The notes under the pieces: generated by a model
Seen by the model: only the letters and a program-made list of their open reading frames with translations
What the model was told of the DNA's origin: nothing
Database searches by the model: none
Program-made: the position numbers and the translations under genes
Shown: in pieces, positions 1-5,417 of the stretch
Layout: every line of letters starts with the position of its first letter
How positions within the stretch are numbered: the stretch's first letter is position 1
Origin: an uncultured Mycoplasmatota bacterium
Lineage (GTDB): Bacteria; Bacillota_I; Bacilli_A; RF39; UBA660
NCBI GenBank assembly: GCA_946407055.1
Contig: CAMJMP010000036.1
Location: forward strand, 1 to 7,620
Length of the DNA: 7,620 nt
Direction of reading: 5' to 3'

Positions 1-2
1 AA

Positions 3-107
3 CAAAATATATGTTCAAAAGAAAAGATATTAGAATCTATTAATGGTCAAGCTGCATTAATAAAAGCAGAGGCAATGAGAAGTAAAGGTACTGCTCCAAG
101 AAGATAA
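3..107 (+). CDS. 3' end of an unidentified gene (partial)
   Basis: An open frame enters from the left edge and ends at a TAA at 105-107, giving the last 34 residues of a protein. The visible tail is mildly basic and ends in the residues KGTAPRR. It includes an alanine-rich, probably helical stretch (GQAALIKAEAMR). It is the only rightward gene in the window and converges on the leftward CPBP/small-ORF unit, with a hairpin terminator starting just after its stop. I do not recognise the family from this tail. The reading frame is supported by the absence of stops, the fit of stop codon to terminator, and plausible amino-acid composition, but 34 codons is short, so coding status is likely rather than certain. 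Confidence 0.55.
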   Translation, partial: QNICSKEKILESINGQAALIKAEAMRSKGTAPRR

Positions 108-140
108 AAAATAAGCATTAGTTAAACTAATGCTTTTTTA
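104..140. terminator. bidirectional rho-independent terminator between convergent genes
   Basis: An 8 bp inverted repeat, AGCATTAG (114-121) and CTAATGCT (127-134), is separated by the loop TTAAA. It is flanked by an A-run on the left (106-111) and a T-run on the right (134-139). Read rightward it ends the gene tail at 3-107. Read leftward the A-run becomes the U-tract that ends the small ORF at 127-315. The TAG stop of that ORF (127-129) lies inside the stem. Confidence 0.8.
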
Positions 141-315
141 TTTTATGAATTAATCTTTTTCCTAAAGATTCTTTTTTCTTCTCTTCTCTTTTTTGGGAGA
201 TTAGTTCTAATTGAGTATGTAAATCTAGTTGATCAAATTCTTTATATGTCATGCCAAATTCTTCTAAAAATCTTTGATCCCTTTCAGCTTCTATTTCTTT
301 TCTTTTATTTTTCAT
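127..315 (-). CDS. small charged protein of unknown function, 62 aa
   Basis: This short ORF starts at ATG 313-315 and ends at TAG 127-129. The product is highly charged and rich in Lys, Glu and Arg, with no cysteine and no membrane segment. Residues about 1-17 and 36-62 look helical, and the middle (GMTYKEFDQLDLHTQLEL) looks like a small amphipathic helical unit. The C-terminus is strongly basic. The start overlaps the end of the upstream CPBP gene by 11 bases (305-315), so translation is probably coupled; only a weak purine stretch (AAAGAG) precedes the ATG. It is closed by the terminator at 104-140. I do not recognise the family. The overlap, terminator and composition support a real gene, but its function is unknown. 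Confidence 0.6.
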   Translation of the reverse strand: MKNKRKEIEAERDQRFLEEFGMTYKEFDQLDLHTQLELISQKREEKKKESLGKRLIHKIKKH

Positions 316-1102
316 AACACTCTTTAATCTTTTTCTTTCGTAATAAAAATGCTGAGTATAGTGAATATAATAAAATAAAGACAGTACCTGCTGCTATTTC
401 CATTGGCATTGATAGTTTAGTAGCTGCTTCTTCTTCGACAATAAAAAATATACTGTCTAAACCAACACAGATATCCCATAAGCCATGAAGAATAACTGTT
501 GACCAAAGACTTTTACTTCTAATATAAATAGTTGCAAAAGCAATACCCATTCCAGTTGTTACTAACATTTGACCAATTGGTACTGTTCCTTTAGAAATGA
601 TATTCATTAAATGCATACTACCAAAGACTACACCAGATGTAATAATTGCAATTACAATATTCTTTTTATTTGTAAATTTATATTTTTCTTTTATAAGATT
701 TATGATAATACCTCTAGCAAATACTTCTTCTATAAAACCAGCACCAATTAAATAAACTAGTATCCAGAAGATTATATATCCTGGTGATTGTAGAGGGGAT
801 CCCTTTGTTCCGTGAAGTGCTGTTACAGCATTTATTATACTAACTATTAAGAATAAGGAACCAACTATTAAACCTTTTATAAAAGCTTTTGTATTCCATT
901 TAAAAATATGGGTCAATTTCCATTTTTTTATTAAAGTAAATAGATAGATTAAGATAGCAATATAAGCTATTACTCTTGTTATATTTCGATCAATATGTAG
1001 TAAATCAACTAATAGAAATCTTATACCTAGATATATAATTAAATAACCTACTACAAGTAATATGATTCTAATAAATGGATTTGTTTCTTTTTTCTTTGCC
1101 AC
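305..1102 (-). CDS. CPBP (CAAX/Abi) family intramembrane glutamic endopeptidase
   Basis: A 265-residue polytopic membrane protein, predicted to cleave substrates within the membrane. It shows the three conserved CPBP/Abi blocks: EEVFAR at residues 125-130 (the EExxxR motif, catalytic glutamates), F160 and H164 (FxxxH), and H206 with D210 (HxxxD). Hydrophobic segments lie at about 11-34, 44-58, 74-95, 108-123, 148-165, 176-195, 200-222 and 236-254, and the tail is basic. The family includes prenyl-protein CAAX proteases, bacteriocin self-immunity proteins and stress regulators; the substrate here cannot be told. Start choice: a longer frame begins at GTG 1109-1111, but that codon lies inside the ribosome binding site AGAGGTGAT (1107-1115). 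The GTG at 1100-1102, four bases after that site, is the better start. It overlaps the 62-aa gene downstream by 11 bases. No bacteriocin gene is visible nearby. Confidence 0.9.
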   Translation of the reverse strand: MAKKKETNPFIRIILLVVGYLIIYLGIRFLLVDLLHIDRNITRVIAYIAILIYLFTLIKKWKLTHIFKWNTKAFIKGLIVGSLFLIVSIINAVTALHGTKGSPLQSPGYIIFWILVYLIGAGFIEEVFARGIIINLIKEKYKFTNKKNIVIAIITSGVVFGSMHLMNIISKGTVPIGQMLVTTGMGIAFATIYIRSKSLWSTVILHGLWDICVGLDSIFFIVEEEAATKLSMPMEIAAGTVFILLYSLYSAFLLRKKKIKECYEK

Positions 1103-1106
1103 TCTA

Positions 1107-1115
1107 ATCACCTCT
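1107..1115 (-). promoter_or_regulatory. ribosome binding site that decides the CPBP gene start
   Basis: The minus strand reads AGAGGTGAT, a strong match to the 16S rRNA 3' end, four bases before GTG 1100-1102. The same AGGTGAT core stands three bases before ATG at 3516 and at 1827, so it is a house style in this genome. The alternative GTG at 1109-1111 is part of the site itself and cannot use it. Confidence 0.8.
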
Positions 1116-1121
1116 ATTATT

Positions 1122-1130
1122 ATTTTAACA
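1122..1130 (-). promoter_or_regulatory. possible extended -10 promoter for the CPBP gene
   Basis: The minus strand reads TGTTAAAAT, an extended -10 (TG, one base, TAAAAT) just after the tRNA terminator. It resembles the TGTTATAAT elements before the tRNA and before the 5418-6602 gene. The -35 is poor (TAGTTA at 17 bp). The predicted transcript would start near 1115, at the edge of the ribosome binding site, giving a very short leader. Readthrough from the tRNA is the alternative. Confidence 0.3.
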
Positions 1131-1134
1131 TATA

Positions 1135-1163
1135 ATAAAAAAACTAACTATTTAAGTTAGTTA
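1135..1163 (-). terminator. rho-independent terminator of the tRNA-Leu gene
   Basis: Inverted repeat with arms 1155-1162 and 1142-1149 (minus strand AACTAACT, loop TAAAT, AGTTAGTT), followed leftward by a U-tract from the A-run at 1137-1141. It lies just downstream of the tRNA 3' end and separates it from the CPBP gene. Confidence 0.75.
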
Positions 1164-1172
1164 TTTTTTTAA

Positions 1173-1259
1173 TGGTGCCTCAGGCGGGACTCGAACCCGC
1201 ACAGTATTGCTACCACTGGATTTTGAGTCCAGCGCGTCTACCAATTCCGCCACTGAGGC
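1173..1259 (-). tRNA. tRNA-Leu (anticodon CAA)
   Basis: An 87-nucleotide class II tRNA with encoded CCA. The acceptor stem GCCTCAG (1253-1259) pairs with CTGAGGC (1177-1183), followed by discriminator A (1176) and CCA (1173-1175). The anticodon stem CTGGA/TCCAG encloses the loop CTCAAAA, giving anticodon CAA, which reads UUG leucine codons. A long variable arm with a GGTA/TACT stem and GCAA loop, and the T-loop TTCGAGT, are typical of tRNA-Leu. It has its own promoter and terminator, so it is expressed apart from the protein operon upstream. Confidence 0.97.
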
Positions 1260-1271
1260 AAGTACAAAGTG

Positions 1272-1300
1272 ATTATAACATAAAAAAAAAGATTTATAAA
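1272..1300 (-). promoter_or_regulatory. promoter of tRNA-Leu
   Basis: A perfect -10 TATAAT lies at 1272-1277, preceded by the extended TG (minus strand TGTTATAAT). At 17 bp spacing the -35 is TTTATA (1295-1300), four of six consensus bases. Transcription would start near 1265, about six bases before the mature tRNA 5' end. The -35 box lies inside the terminator stem of the upstream thioredoxin gene. Confidence 0.7.
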
Positions 1301-1318
1301 TAAATTAATTTATAAATC
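1282..1318 (-). terminator. terminator of the scpAB-surface protein operon
   Basis: A perfect 10 bp stem, GATTTATAAA with TTTATAAATC (arms 1309-1318 and 1291-1300), encloses an 8-base loop. It is followed leftward by nine U residues (A-run 1282-1290). The hairpin begins inside the last codons of the thioredoxin-like gene, whose TAA stop (1305-1307) lies in the loop. It is the first convincing terminator after the promoter near 6634, so it marks the end of the operon. Confidence 0.8.
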
Positions 1319-1790
1319 CATTGTTTTTTAATAGTTCAATAACGCCGTCTCTATCTAATCCGCCAACTCTAGTATCTGCAACTTTGCCATCTTTAATAAT
1401 TACTGTAAAAGGTACACCTTCAAATGAACCAACTGTATCTTTTAAGTCTGCTAATTCATTTTGATTTAATTTCCATGCATCTATTTCATAAGCATTAAGT
1501 TTATTTTCTGCTAAAACCATATTTAAGATTGGTTTATAGTTTTTGCAGTGACCACATGTAGTACCTGTAACAACTAAGACGATTCTGCTTTCGTTTTTCA
1601 TATTTGTTTTTAAATCATTAACACTAATCATTTTAAGATTTGAATATTGAGAAGTGTTTGATTGTGGATATTCTTTGTTGGCTTCTGTCTTTTCTTCTTC
1701 CTTTGGTGTTTTTACTACTTCAGCATCTTCAACTATAGTTGATGGGTTTTTGTAATTTTCATCAATTGTATAAACTTTTCTACTTGGCAT
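1305..1790 (-). CDS. thioredoxin-like CGHC protein, probably membrane-anchored; 5' end appears frameshifted
   Basis: The intact ORF from ATG 1788-1790 encodes 161 residues. Residues about 54-161 form a thioredoxin fold: active site C79-G-H-C82 after a beta strand (RIVLVVTGTT), cis-proline P127 in GVPFTVI, and a closing strand and helix (ADTRVGG onward). The residue before the first Cys is Thr rather than the usual Trp. Residues 11-52 are a polar, Lys/Glu/Ser/Asn-rich linker, as seen between a membrane anchor and an extracytoplasmic domain. ATG 1788-1790 has no ribosome binding site; pyrimidine-rich sequence precedes it. A strong site and ATG lie 37 bases upstream but one base out of frame. 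Reading upstream in the thioredoxin frame gives a run of Phe, Leu and Ile that would act as a signal anchor. The likely role is disulfide exchange outside the cytoplasm, with the neighbouring Cys-containing surface protein a candidate client (inference). Confidence 0.85.
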   Translation of the reverse strand: MPSRKVYTIDENYKNPSTIVEDAEVVKTPKEEEKTEANKEYPQSNTSQYSNLKMISVNDLKTNMKNESRIVLVVTGTTCGHCKNYKPILNMVLAENKLNAYEIDAWKLNQNELADLKDTVGSFEGVPFTVIIKDGKVADTRVGGLDRDGVIELLKNNGFIN

Positions 1791-1827
1791 AAAGAATGCA
1801 AAGAAGAAAAGGAAAAATATTATTCAT
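1780..1827 (-). other. displaced start region of the thioredoxin-like gene (16-codon ORF including stop, hydrophobic)
   Basis: ATG 1825-1827 is preceded by the strong site AGAGGTGAT (1831-1839). Its frame runs only 15 codons (MNNIFPFLLCILYAK) to TAG 1780-1782 and overlaps the ATG at 1788-1790. Removing one T from the T5 tract (A-run 1813-1817 on the plus strand) would join this start to the thioredoxin frame and give an N-terminus of MNNIFLFFFAFF followed by MPSRKV, a standard membrane anchor. Possible readings are a sequencing error, a real mutation or phase-variable slippage, or a coupled leader ORF. An error or slippage fits the missing anchor best. Confidence 0.65.
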
Positions 1828-1830
1828 ATT

Positions 1831-1839
1831 ATCACCTCT
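1831..1839 (-). promoter_or_regulatory. ribosome binding site upstream of the displaced thioredoxin start
   Basis: The minus strand reads AGAGGTGAT, three bases before ATG 1825-1827. The arrangement matches the site before the neighbouring BspA-like gene almost base for base (AGGTGATAATATGAA in both). This is the main reason to think translation of the thioredoxin gene really begins here. Confidence 0.8.
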
Positions 1840-1851
1840 ATTCTTATTATA

Positions 1852-3516
1852 TTAATAACTCATTTTTTTATAATTATATATAATTAATGGAACTGAAACA
1901 CTTAGAATAATTATAAATAATAGTATACCATCTTTAGTTAATGGGTTTTCTTTATCTGTTGCTTCTTCAGTTGAATAATCTAGCGGATAATCAGCTACCA
2001 CAACACCTAAAACTTTGCTAGACATATCAACTTGATATGCTTCTGGATCAATATCGAATCCTTCTGGTGGAACTATTTCTTTAACATAATATTCAATATC
2101 TTCTTGATCTGCTGGAAGACTGATATTAGCATAACCTTCTGAATTAGTTCGATAGGTTTCGTATAAGTATAATGTTCTACCATCAACTTCTATTTCTTTT
2201 GGAGCAGTATCATCATTAATACTTACATAATAATCATCTATATCGTTTATTAATTCTCCTCTAAAAAGTCTTTCTAATACGTTTGGTGGAATATTTGGAT
2301 TTGGTGTTAAAACAATTCTTCCTTCTTTTACTTCCATTGTTCCATTACCGTTTCCTATTAAATTATAATTATAATCATTGTTGTAATAATCTTCTGGAGA
2401 TACTTCTATATGAATATTATTCCATAAAGGAGCAAAAGGTCCAGTATATATTAAACTTGATTCATCAAATGTTTTTACGTATTTATTAATATAAATATTT
2501 CTTTCTCCTAAAGGTTCTTCATTAACATAGAATGCTCCTTCTATAGTTTCTACTCCTCTATTAACAATTATTGTATCTACATCATAAGAACTTTGTGCAC
2601 ACTCTTCTCTGCAATCCCAAAAATAATTGCTACGTAGTTTATTTATTCTATTATTCATAATCTCTTCTACTGGTTTATTAGAATATATTGCGTATACAGC
2701 ATTTGGTAATTTTTCATCAGGGTTAAGTTTATTTCGTTTTGTTAAAGTTCCTGTTTTATCATAATTGAAGATTATTTTTTTGATTTGCTTCTTATAACAT
2801 CCCCATGGATTTCTACTAGCACTATAACCAGAAGTTAGTTGTTGTCCATAAATGACAAGTGTGCCATCTTTGTATAGTTTCCAATAAGCTGTGTCATCAT
2901 AAAATTGTCCAAATAAAACATGTATATAACAAGTATCTTCTGATGCAAGTCCTTGAGTTGCGACAGTTAGCGAACCATCTTTTAGTGATTTTAGGTTACC
3001 AGCAGTTCCAGCTGTTATTAATTCATCATATTCAGCTGGTCTTGTTATTGTAGTATTACTTGGAAAAGCATTTGTTCCAAGCCATGAAACAAAGACAGGT
3101 AATTCTACTTCTTCTATAGCAGAACCATAGAAGGCATAGTCACCTATTCTTGATAAACCAATTGGTATGTTAACCTTTTTTAATTTAGGACAGTTATAGA
3201 AAGCATAATCAGCGATTTCTCCTCCCATACTTTTAGGAAAAACGACTTCCTCTAATTCTGGAAGATTTTCAAAGCCATGTCTAACGATAACATCTATTCC
3301 ACTTTCAAAAACTATTTTTTTTACTTGAGATGCATATTCTGAGCGCCATGTGCGGGTTTGGTCTTCCCAAACGAAATAGCAACTATCGTCACTCGGAGTA
3401 TATGTAAGAGTTCCTTCATCGTCTAGAGTCCATTTGAAACAAAAGTCCATTCCTGTTGCTTCAGCACTTACTATAAATGGAATTAATAACAAAAGAAAGA
3501 ATAATAGTTTTTTCAT
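1852..3516 (-). CDS. BspA-like leucine-rich-repeat surface protein with SpaA-like domain and C-terminal membrane anchor
   Basis: A 554-residue exported protein. Residues 1-18 form a signal peptide (MKK, hydrophobic core, VSA before the likely cut). Residues about 63-155 hold LRR_5/BspA-type repeats, visible as VKKIVF, ADYAFYNCPKLKKVNIP and IGDYAFYGSAIEEVELP. A module precedes each half: about 24-70 (FKWTLDDEGTL ... VKKIVF) and 196-252 (YWKLYKDGTL ... IKKIIF), suggesting internal duplication. Residues about 396-512 resemble a SpaA/prealbumin-like domain, with the typical end YYVKEIVPPEGF (477-488). Residues 524-530 (NPLTKDG) stand where an LPxTG or NPxTG sorting signal would be, but the Gly after Thr is replaced by Lys. 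A membrane segment (531-548) and short basic tail follow. Seven cysteines lie in the mature part. The start has ATAGGTGAT (3520-3528) three bases upstream, overlapping the previous gene's stop. BspA-like proteins often serve adhesion or host contact; that role here is inferred. Confidence 0.85.
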   Translation of the reverse strand: MKKLLFFLLLLIPFIVSAEATGMDFCFKWTLDDEGTLTYTPSDDSCYFVWEDQTRTWRSEYASQVKKIVFESGIDVIVRHGFENLPELEEVVFPKSMGGEIADYAFYNCPKLKKVNIPIGLSRIGDYAFYGSAIEEVELPVFVSWLGTNAFPSNTTITRPAEYDELITAGTAGNLKSLKDGSLTVATQGLASEDTCYIHVLFGQFYDDTAYWKLYKDGTLVIYGQQLTSGYSASRNPWGCYKKQIKKIIFNYDKTGTLTKRNKLNPDEKLPNAVYAIYSNKPVEEIMNNRINKLRSNYFWDCREECAQSSYDVDTIIVNRGVETIEGAFYVNEEPLGERNIYINKYVKTFDESSLIYTGPFAPLWNNIHIEVSPEDYYNNDYNYNLIGNGNGTMEVKEGRIVLTPNPNIPPNVLERLFRGELINDIDDYYVSINDDTAPKEIEVDGRTLYLYETYRTNSEGYANISLPADQEDIEYYVKEIVPPEGFDIDPEAYQVDMSSKVLGVVVADYPLDYSTEEATDKENPLTKDGILLFIIILSVSVPLIIYNYKKMSY

Positions 3517-3524
3517 ATTATCAC

Positions 3525-4118
3525 CTATTCTACTATATCTATTTCAAATAATTTTAAAAGGTCCATTGCTTGAAGTGTATTTACTTGAATACCTTTAATA
3601 CTCCTTTGATCTATTTTAAGATCAGATATATTGCATTTACTAAAATCAATACCATTCAGTGATGTTTCTATTATTTCTGATTTTTGATAATTTGTATTGT
3701 CTGTTTTAAATTTTTGTAAGTATACTTTGAAAAAACTTGATTCTGTAAAATCAGAATCAGTTATAGTTAATTGTTTTACTTTTAATTCTGCTAGATTTAA
3801 GTAACGACATCTACTATTTTTGATAGTAGCTTCTATGATGTTACAAGTAATAAGATTAGAACCTATCATTTTTGAATCATTAATTGTTACTTTTTTAAAT
3901 CCACAATCAATAAACTTAGTATTTGATAAATCACATTTATCAAATGTTACATTTTCAAAGAATACATTGTTAAACTCCGATTCAATTATTTCTACATTAG
4001 AGAAAGTAATATCTTGGAGTGTTTTGTTTTTGATTTTTTTATTTTCTATATGAAGATCATTAATATGTTCATCATAGATGTTTTCTTCATCTTCTAATAA
4101 CAATTCTCTAAGACTCAT
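3525..4118 (-). CDS. pentapeptide-repeat protein, 197 aa
   Basis: The sequence falls into pentads with Phe, Leu, Ile or similar at the first position and a small or beta-branched residue (Val, Ser, Thr, Cys, Ala) at the fourth. Examples are FENVT, FDKCD, LSNTK and FIDCG around residues 54-73. From F39 to K168 there are 26 pentads without a break, and three more can be read back to I24. That would form about seven coils of right-handed quadrilateral beta-helix. The C-terminus (about 174-195, ending VNTLQAMDLLKLFEIDI) is the capping segment seen in many Firmicutes members. Family members Qnr and MfpA mimic DNA and bind gyrase; most others have no known role. There is no signal peptide, so it is cytoplasmic. 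AAGGAG lies ten bases before ATG, inside the end of scpB, and the genes overlap by 11 bases (4108-4118), implying coupled translation. A link to DNA topology is inference. Confidence 0.88.
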   Translation of the reverse strand: MSLRELLLEDEENIYDEHINDLHIENKKIKNKTLQDITFSNVEIIESEFNNVFFENVTFDKCDLSNTKFIDCGFKKVTINDSKMIGSNLITCNIIEATIKNSRCRYLNLAELKVKQLTITDSDFTESSFFKVYLQKFKTDNTNYQKSEIIETSLNGIDFSKCNISDLKIDQRSIKGIQVNTLQAMDLLKLFEIDIVE

Positions 4119-4680
4119 CGTTTGTTTGCTCCTTATAGATAGAAGTAAATAAATCTTGGTCTTCTTCTACTATTTCTTTAGATTCTACTTTTGGTAAATC
4201 ATTAATTGATGATAAACCAAAATAATCTAAGAATTCAGAAGTTGTTGCATATAGATTAGGTCGACCTGGCATGGTACTTTTACCTGCTTCTTTGATAAGA
4301 CCTTTAGCAACTAATCTTCTTATTATATGAACACAACTTACACCACGCATTTCATCTATTTCTACTCTAGTAATTGGTTGGTTATAAGCAACGATTGCTA
4401 GAGTTTCTAGAGCTGCACTTGATAAAGTGTTGTTCTCTGGATTTTCAATTAATTTTTGATAATATTCTTTATGTTCTTTTTTAGTAGTTAGTTTAAATGC
4501 ATCACCTAAATAACTAATACGAATACCACGATCATCACTTTCATATGATTTACGTAAGTCCATTAATAGTTTCTTAGCTTCTTCAGCATCTATAGACATA
4601 ATGTCACATATTTGATTTAAAGTAACACCTTCATCTCCTACTACAAAAAGAATGCCTTCCAAAACTCCTAATAAATTCAT
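4108..4680 (-). CDS. scpB: segregation and condensation protein B
   Basis: A 190-residue protein, full length for the family. ScpB dimerises and binds ScpA, which bridges the SMC heads; the SMC-ScpAB complex compacts and segregates the chromosome. The N-terminal winged-helix domain (about 1-75) opens with LLGVLEGILFVVGDEG. The second winged helix (about 85-160) carries the family signature: LSSAALETLAIVAYNQPITR (86-105), VEIDEMRGV, RRLVAKGLIKEAG (121-133), then PGRPNLYATT (138-147) and FLDYFGL. Residues 165-190 are an acidic tail. ATG 4678-4680 starts one base after the TAG of scpA (TAGCATG), with only a weak upstream purine stretch, so translation probably depends on scpA. The end overlaps the pentapeptide-repeat gene by 11 bases. 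Confidence 0.96.
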   Translation of the reverse strand: MNLLGVLEGILFVVGDEGVTLNQICDIMSIDAEEAKKLLMDLRKSYESDDRGIRISYLGDAFKLTTKKEHKEYYQKLIENPENNTLSSAALETLAIVAYNQPITRVEIDEMRGVSCVHIIRRLVAKGLIKEAGKSTMPGRPNLYATTSEFLDYFGLSSINDLPKVESKEIVEEDQDLFTSIYKEQTNDES

Positions 4681-4681
4681 G

Positions 4682-5407
4682 CTATTTCACACTTTCTATC
4701 ATAATGGGACTGAAATTGTCTTTTTGAGAAAGAGTTATTTCTTTGTTCTTTGTCATCTCTAAGATAGATAAGAATGTTACTACTACATTCTCTTTATCAA
4801 AAGAATCAAATAATTCAAAGAACTCTACTTTCTTTTTACTATGTAAAATATTTCTTATACTTTTTATTTTATCTTCCATACTTATTTCTTTACGAGTTAT
4901 CTTGGTTTTTAATGGTTTTTCTAGTTCTTTTCTTTCCAAGTATTTTTCATAAGCTGACATTAAATCATCAAGATCAAATTCACCTTTTGGTAAATGATTA
5001 TCTGGAAGATATTCTTTAAGACTTTCTGGAAGTTTAGTATATACTTCATTTCTTTTTTCTTCTAATTTTTGAAAGTCCTTTGTTAATTCTTTATATTTTT
5101 CATATTCTAATAATTTATTTCTTAAATCCTCTTCTGAATTAATTGTGAATTCATCGGATTCTTCTACTTCATCATCTTGACGGTTGATTAATAACTTACT
5201 TTTTAAATGTATTAATTCGGAAGCCATTACTAAGTATTCACTAGCAATGTCTATATTTTGTTCTTCTTGTTTATGTAAATAATCTAAGTATTGTTCAATT
5301 ATTAAATGAATACTTATTTCATAGATATCCATTTTAGATTCTTTTACTAAGTGAAGTAATAAATCTAATGGACCTTCAAAATCATTAATACAAAAATTGT
5401 AAGTCAT
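4682..5407 (-). CDS. scpA: segregation and condensation protein A (kleisin)
   Basis: A 241-residue kleisin that links the two heads of the SMC dimer and binds ScpB. The N-terminal helical domain begins FEGPLDLLLHLV (10-21) and continues MDIYEISIHLIIEQYLDYL (26-44) and ASEYLVMASELIHLKSKLLI (55-74), all diagnostic. A charged, less conserved linker (about 80-165) follows. The C-terminal winged helix (about 172-238) shows VEFFELF and NVVVTFLSILEM. A longer start at ATG 5414-5416 is possible, but ATG 5405-5407 matches the usual ScpA beginning (MTYNF then FEGPLDLLLHL). It also leaves the AGGATGAT stretch upstream as ribosome binding site, ten bases from the previous stop. scpA and scpB are adjacent as in most Firmicutes; smc is not in this window. 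Confidence 0.96.
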   Translation of the reverse strand: MTYNFCINDFEGPLDLLLHLVKESKMDIYEISIHLIIEQYLDYLHKQEEQNIDIASEYLVMASELIHLKSKLLINRQDDEVEESDEFTINSEEDLRNKLLEYEKYKELTKDFQKLEEKRNEVYTKLPESLKEYLPDNHLPKGEFDLDDLMSAYEKYLERKELEKPLKTKITRKEISMEDKIKSIRNILHSKKKVEFFELFDSFDKENVVVTFLSILEMTKNKEITLSQKDNFSPIMIESVK

Positions 5408-5417
5408 ATAAATCATC

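Noticed and set aside
305..1102. CPBP protease as part of a bacteriocin immunity or defence cluster
   Set aside because: No bacteriocin precursor, transporter or defence gene is in the visible neighbourhood; only the family membership suggests it.
1788..1841. TGA read as Trp upstream of the thioredoxin frame, which would give a continuous hydrophobic N-terminus from a GTG
   Set aside because: Every Trp in the window is TGG; a TGA-recoding AT-rich genome would use TGA for most Trp. The strong ribosome binding site also fits ATG 1827 and not the upstream GTG.
2283..3053. Plus-strand open frames at 2283-2489 and 2859-3053 opposite the BspA-like gene
   Set aside because: They lie antisense to a clear gene, are Leu/Tyr-rich as expected from AT-rich antisense, and lack domains or good ribosome binding sites.
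3820..5019. Plus-strand open frames at 3820-4053, 4743-4952 and 4774-5019
   Set aside because: Antisense shadows of the pentapeptide gene and scpA; no supporting motif, operon or start signal.
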